Origin: Spirochaetota bacterium | GTDB lineage: Bacteria; Spirochaetota; UBA12135; COTS27; JAFLEE01 | Assembly: GCA_017302015.1 (NCBI GenBank) | Contig: JAFLEE010000047.1 | Coordinates: 1-41,070, forward strand | DNA: 41,070 nucleotides | Direction of reading: 5' to 3' | Part shown: positions 8,592 through 16,218 of the stretch, one piece after another | Numbering within the stretch: position 1 is the first letter of the stretch | Layout: every line of letters begins with the position of its first letter | Position numbers and translations under genes: made by a program | Notes under the pieces: generated by a model | What the model was told of the DNA's origin: nothing | Seen by the model: the letters and a program-made list of their open reading frames with translations, nothing else | Databases searched by the model: none

Positions 8592-9581
8592 TCAAGACGG
8601 ACGACCGAGGAAATGGCCGCGGATCCATGCGATCTGGTCGGCGAGGGTTTCGTCCATCGGCCGGGTCCGGTAGCCGAGTTCCCGGGTGGCTTTCTCGTGG
8701 CTCATCTGGTAATTGGTTCCCAACGTATAGATGGAATACCGGGTGAACGCGGGCTTGCGCTTAAGGAGCGCGGCGCCGGCCTCGAAGAAGGGCGCCGCCC
8801 CCACGGCGAGCCAACGCGGCATTTTAAGCAGGGGCCGGCGGACCCCACCATGCTTCTCGATATACCCCATCAGATCGCCCACGCTGAGGGGTTCGCCGGT
8901 GAGGAGATAATTTTCGCCCCGCCGACCCTTGTCGGCCATCAAGCAGAGGCCCTTGGCGACATCCCTAACGTCGACGAAGTCGTAGCCTCCGCCGATCCAG
9001 GCGGGCAGGCGACCCGCGAGGGTATCCGCGATCATCTGCCCCATATGGGTCGGCCGCGGTTCGTAGGGGCCGATGATGCCCGAGGGGTGTGCCATCACTA
9101 GATCGAGGCCGGCCTCGGCGGCTTCCATCGCGGCGCGGGCTCCCTCGGCCTTCGATTTCGCGTAGGCGCCGTGCACGAGGTCGGCGGAGAACCTCTTCTC
9201 TTCGACCAGGGGGGTGCCGAAGGGGGTTTCGGGCAGCGCATGGACGGAACTGGTGTAGATGAGCCGCTCCACGCCGGATTCCCGGCAAGCCTGGCAGACC
9301 TTGCGGGTGCCTTCGGTATTCACCTCGGCGAGTTTCTTCCACCCGCCCGTGGCGATGGAGACGACGGCGGCGAGGTGGTAGACCCGCCGGACGCCCTTCA
9401 TGGCGGCTTTCAACGAGGCGAGGTCGCGGATATCCCCGGGGACGGCCTCGGTGACGAACGGGGCGAGGTCGGGCGCCAGCGGCGTACCGCGCAGGAGGAC
9501 GCGGACTTTTTCGCCCCGCGCGCCCAATTCGCGCAAGAGCGCCGCGCCCAGGTGTCCGGTGGCCCCGGTGACCAGGTTCAT
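8592..9581 (-). CDS. NAD(P)-dependent extended SDR (epimerase/reductase family)
   Basis: A 329-residue extended short-chain dehydrogenase. The nucleotide-binding motif is TGATGHLG near residues 5-12. The catalytic Tyr-Lys pair is YAKSK, with the preceding Ser in IYTSSVHA. HPSGIIGPYEP is the usual substrate-side segment. Relatives include HpnA, dihydroflavonol 4-reductase and 3-beta-hydroxysteroid dehydrogenases, so the substrate could be a polycyclic or isoprenoid lipid or a sugar nucleotide; the sequence does not decide. Its start overlaps the TraB gene by ATGA, implying coupling. Only the upstream cytochrome c genes give context. Confidence 0.9.
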   Translation of the reverse strand: MNLVTGATGHLGAALLRELGARGEKVRVLLRGTPLAPDLAPFVTEAVPGDIRDLASLKAAMKGVRRVYHLAAVVSIATGGWKKLAEVNTEGTRKVCQACRESGVERLIYTSSVHALPETPFGTPLVEEKRFSADLVHGAYAKSKAEGARAAMEAAEAGLDLVMAHPSGIIGPYEPRPTHMGQMIADTLAGRLPAWIGGGYDFVDVRDVAKGLCLMADKGRRGENYLLTGEPLSVGDLMGYIEKHGGVRRPLLKMPRWLAVGAAPFFEAGAALLKRKPAFTRYSIYTLGTNYQMSHEKATRELGYRTRPMDETLADQIAWIRGHFLGRPS

Positions 9582-11047
9582 GGCGACGGCCTCGTCTGGT
9601 TCGGGAGACCCGGTTTCGGCCCCTGGCGCAGGATGAAGATGCGTCGATTCGTGGGCCCGGCGCCATCGCTATTGCTCCCGAAGAACTCCAGGGTGGTATC
9701 CCCCGAGACCTCCACGCTTGCGCCTTGCGCGTCGAATCCGGTCCAAGGGGATCCATTGGTTCGGAAATAGCCCCGGTCGCGGTCGACCCCGAGGCGAAGT
9801 GCGAAGACCGCGTTCGTCGCGAGGCTTTCCTTCGGGCCCGAGACGATGCTCACGATCGGCGCCTTGCTCTGGGGTTTGAAGACCTTCACGAGTACGGGGA
9901 GGATGGCGAGGTTGCCCGCCGCGCTCCCGAGGGAGGCGAGGATCCACACCAGGAGCACGCGGGTGATGCGGTTCCGGTACCAGCCCTTCACGGAAGACGC
10001 GTCGTCGCTGAGCGCGGTGAAATCGCTCACCTTGGGTTTACGGATCCACGCCTCGGTGAGGCTGGAAAAGAGCGCCACGCCGCCGCGTACGAACAAGCCC
10101 ACCGGGGCCGCCGCCATGGCGACGAGGATCGTGAGGGGATGGGCGAGGGCGATCGTCGCCCCGAGCGCGGCGCCCGCCATCTTGCACGCCAGCCAAAAAC
10201 CCACGTTCCCCACGGTGATGTGCCCCCGACCGGTGAGGATGGCGTAGGCGAACACGGCACCGATGGCGATCGGGACGCTCCATGCCAGCACCGTCCAAAT
10301 GGGGAACGTCTTGGGGATGGTATCGAGTTCGGAAAATCGAGCGCTCCCGGCGGGCGTCGCCAAGTGCTTAAGCACCCCGGGAAGGTGCCCGGCGCCCAGC
10401 ACCGCGACGGTGACCTTTCCCGCCTTTTCGTGGATCCGGCCGGCCAGGTATTCGTCCCGCTCGTCGATGAGCACCCGCTTGGCCTCGGGAAGTTGGGCGC
10501 CCATCTCCTCGAGCATGGCGTCGAGGGCGTCGCGCTCTTTCAGTTTTTCGATGTCGGCCTCTTTGGCCTCTTCCCCGAAGCCCCCGATGAGGGCCCAGAG
10601 CAGCTTCACCTGCCCCTTGAAACCCGCCAGCACCCAGAGGCGGCGCAAGGTGGTTTGCACGTGCCGGTCGACCACCGCGAGGTTGGCTCCCTTCTCCCGG
10701 GCCAGGGAGACGGCCTTGCGCATCTCATCGCCCGGCTTTGTGCCGGTCTCTTGGGCGAGTTTTTTCTGGTAGCCCGCGAGCAGGAGGTGCCCGGCGAAGA
10801 GGAAGGTCTTTCCGCCTCGCAGGATCTTGACGATGTCGAGGTCTTCGAAGGGCTTCGGGTTCTCGAGGGTGCGCAGGCGGTCTTCGTCGAGTTCGACGCA
10901 TACGGTGTCGGGGGCGAGTTCGGCGAGGGTGCGCGCGACTTCGGCGATGGAGCCTTCGCCCACGTGGGCGGTGCCGACGAGGACGACCACCCTCCCATCG
11001 TCGAGTTCGATTCGGTGCACGGAAGGGCGGAGGAGGGAGACGTTCAT
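9578..11047 (-). CDS. TraB/PrgY family membrane protein with an extra C-terminal domain
   Basis: A 489-residue protein. Residues about 1-240 are the TraB/PrgY/GumN domain, with GTAHVG near the N-terminus, VCVELDEDR, and GAGHLPGV near 215-225; these conserved His and Glu residues suggest a metal-dependent hydrolase or peptide-binding role. Membrane helices follow between about 245 and 410. The last 70 residues (about 415-475) are extra: short strands with YFRTNGSPWTGF and TTLEFFGSN. They look like a chitobiase/hexosaminidase C-terminal or FN3-associated module, often appended to extracytoplasmic proteins. PrgY, the namesake, blocks self-response to a peptide pheromone. Start and stop both overlap neighbours by ATGA, so it is embedded in the cytochrome c operon. 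Confidence 0.85.
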   Translation of the reverse strand: MNVSLLRPSVHRIELDDGRVVVLVGTAHVGEGSIAEVARTLAELAPDTVCVELDEDRLRTLENPKPFEDLDIVKILRGGKTFLFAGHLLLAGYQKKLAQETGTKPGDEMRKAVSLAREKGANLAVVDRHVQTTLRRLWVLAGFKGQVKLLWALIGGFGEEAKEADIEKLKERDALDAMLEEMGAQLPEAKRVLIDERDEYLAGRIHEKAGKVTVAVLGAGHLPGVLKHLATPAGSARFSELDTIPKTFPIWTVLAWSVPIAIGAVFAYAILTGRGHITVGNVGFWLACKMAGAALGATIALAHPLTILVAMAAAPVGLFVRGGVALFSSLTEAWIRKPKVSDFTALSDDASSVKGWYRNRITRVLLVWILASLGSAAGNLAILPVLVKVFKPQSKAPIVSIVSGPKESLATNAVFALRLGVDRDRGYFRTNGSPWTGFDAQGASVEVSGDTTLEFFGSNSDGAGPTNRRIFILRQGPKPGLPNQTRPSP

Positions 11048-12900
11048 TCAGGACCCCGGGATTGAGCGAGACGAGCGTGGGCGAACCAGGCGCCGAAGAG
11101 GATGAGGAGCGTCTGGAGGGACCCGTAGGCATAGAGGGCGGCGCGCGCGCCATCGGAGAAGCCGTAGGCGTGGAGCCCCACGCCCAGGAAATTGACGCCG
11201 AACCAGGCGAAGCACACCACCAGGATCCCCGCCATGCTCGCGGCCGCGAAACCGGTTTCACGCACCCAGCCGACGAGGCGGGCGTGGAAGATCATGGCGC
11301 TCCAGATCACGATGAGGAGGGCACCGTTCTCCTTGGGGTCCCAGCCCCAGAAGCGGCCCCAGGATTGGTCCGCCCACACGCCCCCGAGGATGGTGCCCGT
11401 GAACGTGAAAAGCAGGCCGAAGGCCTGGGTGCCGTAGACGAGTTTCGCGGTCTGCGCGGCGGCGGCCGCCCGTCCCCGGATGGCCTGGACCATCCAAACA
11501 TGGCCGAGGATGCCCGAGAGCACCACCCCGGCGTAGCCGATCGTCACCGCCAGCACGTGGGTGGAGAGCCAGAAATTGCTGTCGAGCACCGCCACGAGCA
11601 CGCGCAGGGTGTCGCCCTCGGTGGCGAAACGGCCCGCGAGGAAGAGGAAGCCCGTCCCCGAGATCGCCCCGACCAGGAGCCCGAGGCGATTCCCCAGGGT
11701 CCGCTCCACCAGGAGCGAGACGGCGACGATGACGGCGGCCACGAACAGGAACGTTTCGTAGAGGTTCGTCACCGGCGGCCTCCCGGTGATCGCCATGCGA
11801 GCGGCGATCCCGCACGCGTGGAGGAGGAGGGCGAGGAGGATCACCCCCCAGGCGACCGTCACGAGGCGGCGCGCGCGGGGTCCGATGAAAAGCCAAGACA
11901 CCATGAGCAGGAGGAAGGCGGCGATATAGAGGATGCGGGCGTTCGCGAATGGCGAAATCAAGTTATAGGCCACTTCCAACTTAAGAGGCGGCGTCACCCC
12001 CGCGGATTTGCAGACGGACGATGCCTCTTGGCGCAGGCCATCCGCTTCCCGTTGGAAGGCGGCGTCATCGGAGGAGATCCACGCGGCGCGCAATCGCGAG
12101 AGGCGATGGATGGAGAAGAGCAGGTTCGTTTCGGAGATGCCCGCCGACAGCAGGGGCCAGGGGCTTTCCCAACGCAACCCCTCCTTGGTTTTCACGGGGA
12201 GGACCGGGAGGGAGAGGGCGGCGCCATTTCCCGCCATCTGGCGCATGCCCTGGGCGGCGAGCATGACTTCGGTGGAAACGTCGCTGCGCTCCAGTTCCGT
12301 CATGAGGTTGGGGGCGAGGTCCCGCAGCTCGAGCCAGGAGCAGGCGGTCTGGTGGGAGGGCAGGCCCAAGCGGGCCCGGACGGAGGGTTCGGAGATCACG
12401 AGGGTGGGCGAGGGGGCCGCGAACAAGAAGGCGGTCTGGAGTTCGAGGTACTGGTTCACGTTCACATAGAGGCGCGCTACCCCCTTCTGCACGGGGTCGC
12501 GCTCTTTATCCGGGAGGGGGGCGATGCGGCGATAGAGTTCTTGGAGGGCCGGGAACGACGGCTCCAATTGCTTCAGGGAATAGCGCAATGACGCCTCGGC
12601 GGGCACGCCCAGCGCCTCGGTCACTTGGGGATTTTCGACCCTGAAAATCTTATCGTCGGCGGCGCTCTCGGGATCGAAGAAGACCCGGGCGAGCCATTGG
12701 ATGGCCGGCTTTCCCGCGAAAGTTTCCCGGGCGGAAAACTGCAGGAGTTTGCCCCGGGCGAAGGTGTCGAGGGGTTTGATCCGGCCCTCATCGAGGATCG
12801 CGATGGCGCGGAAGGAGCTTAAGGAAACCTTCCCTGCGGGGACCTCCGAAGCGAAGGCGACCACGGCCAGGAGGAGCAGGGCGGATAGGCCGCGGATCAT
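11044..12900 (-). CDS. ccsA: Cytochrome c assembly protein CcsA/ResC
   Basis: A 618-residue system II cytochrome c biogenesis protein. The N-terminal half begins with a signal-type helix and an extracytoplasmic region with DEGRIKPLDTFARGKLL, seen in long CcsA versions. The C-terminal half has about eight membrane helices and the tryptophan-rich haem-handling motif WGRFWGWDPKENGALL. With ResB it forms the synthase that exports haem and attaches it to CXXCH apocytochromes. It overlaps resB upstream and the TraB gene downstream by ATGA. No CXXCH cytochrome gene is in this window, so its clients are elsewhere. Confidence 0.93.
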   Translation of the reverse strand: MIRGLSALLLLAVVAFASEVPAGKVSLSSFRAIAILDEGRIKPLDTFARGKLLQFSARETFAGKPAIQWLARVFFDPESAADDKIFRVENPQVTEALGVPAEASLRYSLKQLEPSFPALQELYRRIAPLPDKERDPVQKGVARLYVNVNQYLELQTAFLFAAPSPTLVISEPSVRARLGLPSHQTACSWLELRDLAPNLMTELERSDVSTEVMLAAQGMRQMAGNGAALSLPVLPVKTKEGLRWESPWPLLSAGISETNLLFSIHRLSRLRAAWISSDDAAFQREADGLRQEASSVCKSAGVTPPLKLEVAYNLISPFANARILYIAAFLLLMVSWLFIGPRARRLVTVAWGVILLALLLHACGIAARMAITGRPPVTNLYETFLFVAAVIVAVSLLVERTLGNRLGLLVGAISGTGFLFLAGRFATEGDTLRVLVAVLDSNFWLSTHVLAVTIGYAGVVLSGILGHVWMVQAIRGRAAAAAQTAKLVYGTQAFGLLFTFTGTILGGVWADQSWGRFWGWDPKENGALLIVIWSAMIFHARLVGWVRETGFAAASMAGILVVCFAWFGVNFLGVGLHAYGFSDGARAALYAYGSLQTLLILFGAWFAHARLAQSRGPE

Positions 12901-14042
12901 CGGGCCTCCCGGCGACGGATCCGACCCACGAGCATGATCCCGAAATGGATGAGCATGCCGAGGAAGAGGAGGACCGAGGCGAGGTAGGGGACGATCCGCC
13001 CCCCGTTCTTCACGACCGCGAAGACGGAGACGGGCACGCCCTCCTCCTCGGAGTAACTGGATTGATAGACCGTATAGTCGGCGAACCGCAGGGGTTCATT
13101 CATGCGGATGAGCACCTCCCGGGAGAGGCGCGGCTCGCTGAGTTGCACGCGGCTCTCATATCGGCGGGCGACGGCGGTTCCCGGGTGCTCTTCCTTCGTA
13201 AACCGCTTGAGCGCCAAGCTCGCCGGAAGGGGATGGCGTTTGCGCCTCAGTTGGATGGTTTTCTCCCCGAGGTGCAGGGGGGAGGCTTCTCCAGCCCAAA
13301 GGAGAATCTGGTTGGTCGCCCCCGCCGCGAGGACCGTGAACTCCCCTCCCGGCAGATCTTGGGCCGGATCGGTCTGCTGGGCGGCGGCCGAGAGGCCGGT
13401 GAAACCCGAGGCGGATTGGGGACCGGAGGGCGGCGCCTCTATGTTCGGCATGGCATTTTGGAATAGGCGCCGCGGGATCAAGGTGAGCGCGGCGTCGGGG
13501 AACACCACCGCCTTCCCGCCGAGGAGTCGATCGGTATCGATGGCTTCCACCGCCCGTTTCTCGGGGAGGCCATTCGTCGCCTGGGCCCTCTCCGTCCACA
13601 CGGATATTTCCCAATTCCGGTAGTCGGAGGTCAGGTTCGAACGTTCGCCTTCTTTGAGCGAAAGGAAGGATTCGACGGCCTGAAAATGGGTGATGCCCCC
13701 CCCGGCCAGGAGCACGAGGAGCCCCCAATGGATGAGGATGAGCCCAGTCTTCTGCGCGCGGTAGGAGAGGCGCAGGACCGTCACGAGGAGAAGGCTCACG
13801 AAGAGGTAGGCGAGTACGAGTTTCGCGCCGGGGAAGGGAAAGAACCCGCCGGAGACGAAGAACCATGAATAGAAGAACCGCTGTTGGCTCGCCCAAAGGC
13901 CGTGCTCCACCTGGTAGAGGGTGCCCCAAAGCGTCAGGAGAAAGAGCAGCAGCAGCGCGAGGATCTGCAGGCGCAGGTCGAGGAACCAGCGGATCACCGG
14001 GAGGCGGCAGGCTCGGGCGCGCAGGGTTGCGAGGCGATCCAT
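12897..14042 (-). CDS. resB: Cytochrome c assembly protein ResB/Ccs1
   Basis: A 381-residue ResB-like partner of CcsA in haem ligation. Membrane helices lie near residues 17-37, 60-85 and 95-115, followed by a large extracytoplasmic region and a last helix near 350-375 (IVPYLASVLLFLGMLIHFGIM). It is shorter than the 450-550 residues common in Ccs1, as in several ResB variants paired with long CcsA. The frame extends upstream to 14108, but the ATG at 14042 sits one base after the previous stop and starts a normal basic N-terminus, so I prefer it. TLWGTLYQVEHG and HWGLLVLLAGGGITHF are family-like segments. Confidence 0.9.
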   Translation of the reverse strand: MDRLATLRARACRLPVIRWFLDLRLQILALLLLFLLTLWGTLYQVEHGLWASQQRFFYSWFFVSGGFFPFPGAKLVLAYLFVSLLLVTVLRLSYRAQKTGLILIHWGLLVLLAGGGITHFQAVESFLSLKEGERSNLTSDYRNWEISVWTERAQATNGLPEKRAVEAIDTDRLLGGKAVVFPDAALTLIPRRLFQNAMPNIEAPPSGPQSASGFTGLSAAAQQTDPAQDLPGGEFTVLAAGATNQILLWAGEASPLHLGEKTIQLRRKRHPLPASLALKRFTKEEHPGTAVARRYESRVQLSEPRLSREVLIRMNEPLRFADYTVYQSSYSEEEGVPVSVFAVVKNGGRIVPYLASVLLFLGMLIHFGIMLVGRIRRREAR

Positions 14043-14043
14043 C

Positions 14044-14601
14044 TTAGTTTCCCGGCCGCAGGCTGCGCGCCAGCGCATTGAAATCGGCCTGGATGCCGCG
14101 GAGGGCACTGGCCGAAGCGCTCGCCTTCAGGGTCAACACGAAGTTCGGCCCCTGGGCGTAGGCGATCAGCATCGTCGGGGCGCCTTCCCGGGTGAACGCG
14201 CTCAGGTCCAGCAGCATGAGGGGCCAGCCGCCCCAGGTGGTTTCGTTCGAGAGGGATTCGATGAATTGCTGGACTTCCAGGTTCCCCGGGGCGACGCCGA
14301 GTTGGCCGAACCAGCGGCGCAGGTTGGCCTCGAAACCTCCCCCATCCCCCGGAAGACGGGCGAGGGCGACTTCGACGGCGCCCGGGGCGCGGAAGGCCTC
14401 TAGGCGCATCCCGCTCCCCCCGAGCCTTTCCCAAGCGGCGGGAGGCGTAAACTGCACGAGGGGGGCTCCGGCGCGCGCGCCGGGGCCCCGGGGGAGCGCG
14501 CCCGTTTCTTCGATATATCGGCGCACGCCCTCGGGTTCCCGCGAGCACGACAGCGCGAGGAGAAGCGTGGGAAGGAGCAGGGCGAGGAGGCGGGACCGCA
14601 T
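14044..14601 (-). CDS. Lipoprotein of the cytochrome c operon
   Basis: A 185-residue predicted lipoprotein: basic N-terminus, hydrophobic core, and lipobox LALSC with C19 as the lipidated residue. The mature part carries a repeated family pattern I recognise from proteins encoded beside ResB/CcsA in other bacteria: FTPPAAWERLGGSGMRLEAF, then a segment on GDGGGFEANLRRWFGQLG. No enzymatic motif is apparent. It is followed after one base by resB and preceded by 16 nt after the nuclease gene. Probable location is the periplasmic face of a membrane, with a role linked to cytochrome c assembly by association only. Confidence 0.8.
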   Translation of the reverse strand: MRSRLLALLLPTLLLALSCSREPEGVRRYIEETGALPRGPGARAGAPLVQFTPPAAWERLGGSGMRLEAFRAPGAVEVALARLPGDGGGFEANLRRWFGQLGVAPGNLEVQQFIESLSNETTWGGWPLMLLDLSAFTREGAPTMLIAYAQGPNFVLTLKASASASALRGIQADFNALARSLRPGN

Positions 14602-14617
14602 GGGGGATGCGCCCGGC

Positions 14618-15214
14618 CTAATTGTCCAGGCCGATCAGTTGATTGATCTGCTTCCGGATCTTATCGGCGTCTTCGAAGCGCTCTTCCCGCACCGCCTCAT
14701 CGAGGGCCTTGTGGAAGACGCCCAATTGGTCGTTGAGTTTCTTGGTGATGCCCATGTCCGCGCCGGCCTTGGGGGTTTCGCCCCCGGCTTCCTCGGGGGC
14801 GAGGAAGACGCCGTGGTCGGCGAGGAGTTTGTCGGCGACGAAGATCGGCGCCTCGTGGCGCAGGGCGAGGGCGATGGCGTCGGAGGGGCGGGCGTCGAGG
14901 GAGCGGAGGGTCTTATCGCTCCCCTTCAGGGCGTACTTCTTCTGCTGGATGACGAGCACCGCGTAGAAGGTCTCGTTCTTGATTTCGGTGATCTCGACTC
15001 GGACGACCTTCCATTCGGCCTCCTTGAGGACGGCGGCGAAGAGGTCGTGGGTCATGGGGCGCTTTCCGGCCTGCTTCAGCAGGATCGTGGTGATGGCCTG
15101 GGCCTCCACCGGCCCGATGAAGATGGGCAGCACCCGGTCGTCGCCCTCGCGGCGGAGGAAGACGACGAAGCCGATGTCGGTGATGGAGATGTTTTTGATG
15201 CGTACTTCGATCAT
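14618..15214 (-). CDS. Bifunctional nuclease family protein (DUF151) with UVR motif
   Basis: A 198-residue protein. Residues about 5-135 form the BFN/DUF151 domain, with VLPIFIGPVEAQAI and the signature LDARPSDAIALALR. Members of this family have been described as DNase/RNase enzymes. The C-terminus (about 160-195) contains a UVR-like helix pair, EAVREERFEDADKIRKQI, as in UvrB/UvrC, a common fusion for this family. It follows panC by 27 nt. TATATT at 15224-15229 lies 9 nt before the ATG, with an AAGG element in between, so it may have a second promoter with a very short leader. Confidence 0.92.
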   Translation of the reverse strand: MIEVRIKNISITDIGFVVFLRREGDDRVLPIFIGPVEAQAITTILLKQAGKRPMTHDLFAAVLKEAEWKVVRVEITEIKNETFYAVLVIQQKKYALKGSDKTLRSLDARPSDAIALALRHEAPIFVADKLLADHGVFLAPEEAGGETPKAGADMGITKKLNDQLGVFHKALDEAVREERFEDADKIRKQINQLIGLDN

Positions 15215-15241
15215 GCGCGCCTTAATATAGTCCGGGGTGGG

Positions 15242-16075
15242 TTAAAATTCCAAGTTGTCGATGAGGCGGGTCTTGCCGAGATAGGCGGCGGCGAGGGCCA
15301 CGCAGGCGTCCCCGGCGACCGCGCGCTCGGAGAGCGTTTCGGCGGCCCGGATTTCCAGGTAATCCACCTTGAAGCCGGAGGCCTCGAGCGTTTGGCGTCC
15401 CCAATGGGTGAGCGCCTCGACCCGGGTCTCCTCCCGGGAGTGCGCCCTTCGACGCATTTCGGCGAGGGTGCGGTGGAGGGCCGGCGCGGCCTCCAATTCA
15501 CCGTGGGTGAGGTAGCTGTTTCGGCTGGAGAGGGCCAACCCGGAGGGAAGGCGGACGGTGGGCCGACCGAGCACCTCCACGGGGAGGTCGAGATCCTGGG
15601 CCATGCGGCGGATGAGGACGAATTGCTGGTAATCCTTCTTGCCGAAATACGCCCGCGTCGGCCGCGTCCGCTGGAACAGTTTGAGGACCACGGTGAGGAC
15701 GCCGTCGAAATGCCCGGGCCGCGACCTGCCGCAGAGGATGTCGCAGGACCCGCGATTCACCACCCAGGTCTCGGTGCCCTCCCCGTACATGTCGCGGGCG
15801 TCCGGCGCATAGAGGAGATCGACCCCGAGCGCTTCCAGGTTCCGCCGGTCGCTTTCGAAATCCCGGGGATAGCGCGCCAGATCCTCCGTCGGGCCGAATT
15901 GGGTCGGGTTTACGAAGATGGAAACGGCGGTGAGGTCGTTGGCGCCGCGGCTTTCTCGGACGAGGGAAAAATGCCCCTCGTGGAGATAGCCCATGGTGGG
16001 CACGAAGCCGAGGGTCTTCCCCCCGCATGCGTCCCGCCAGGCGGCCAATTCGGCCCGGGTCGCGACGATTTTCAC
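15242..16075 (-). CDS. panC: Pantothenate synthetase
   Basis: A 277-residue PanC, which condenses pantoate and beta-alanine using ATP in vitamin B5 and CoA synthesis. Motifs are PTMG at 26-29 and HEGH at 32-35 (the HIGH-type ATP site), KKDYQQ at 146-151, and the SSRNSYL segment at 183-189. The start is a GTG at 16075 whose MKIV beginning is the standard PanC N-terminus. There is no Shine-Dalgarno site. Instead, the stop of an 18-codon upstream ORF overlaps this GTG. panB and panD are not in the window. Confidence 0.97.
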   Translation of the reverse strand: MKIVATRAELAAWRDACGGKTLGFVPTMGYLHEGHFSLVRESRGANDLTAVSIFVNPTQFGPTEDLARYPRDFESDRRNLEALGVDLLYAPDARDMYGEGTETWVVNRGSCDILCGRSRPGHFDGVLTVVLKLFQRTRPTRAYFGKKDYQQFVLIRRMAQDLDLPVEVLGRPTVRLPSGLALSSRNSYLTHGELEAAPALHRTLAEMRRRAHSREETRVEALTHWGRQTLEASGFKVDYLEIRAAETLSERAVAGDACVALAAAYLGKTRLIDNLEF

Positions 16076-16128
16076 GCGGCCACCGGGGCGCGCGGGCTTT
16101 CTGCTGGGGGGAGAATCGACGAGGCCAT
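16072..16128 (-). CDS. Candidate 18-residue leader ORF coupled to panC
   Basis: ATG at 16128 opens an 18-codon ORF (Met-Ala-Ser-Ser-Ile-Leu, then rich in Pro and Ala) ending in TGA at 16072-16074, inside the GTGA that also contains the panC start. A TGC-TATAAT element ends 6 nt before the ATG, so the mRNA should begin at the A of this ATG. The peptide has no run of a regulatory amino acid, so classical attenuation is not obvious. Delivery of ribosomes to the panC GTG is the simplest role. The panC homology begins only at the GTG, so this is not an N-terminal extension. Confidence 0.5.
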   Translation of the reverse strand: MASSILPPAESPRAPVAA

Positions 16129-16134
16129 CGGGAA

Positions 16135-16143
16135 ATTATAGCA
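16135..16143 (-). promoter_or_regulatory. Extended -10 promoter of the panC operon
   Basis: Minus-strand TGC-TATAAT: an exact consensus -10 hexamer (16140-16135) with an extended TGn. The ATG at 16128 follows after 6 nt, which places the expected transcription start on the start codon. There is no -35 match at 17 nt, as often seen with extended -10 promoters. Confidence 0.6.
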
Positions 16144-16218
16144 CAAGGCCATGGAATCCCCGGCCAAAGCGGGCGTGGGAACCCTTGCAACCCCGGATCC
16201 GCCGAAGCGGCGCTCGGG

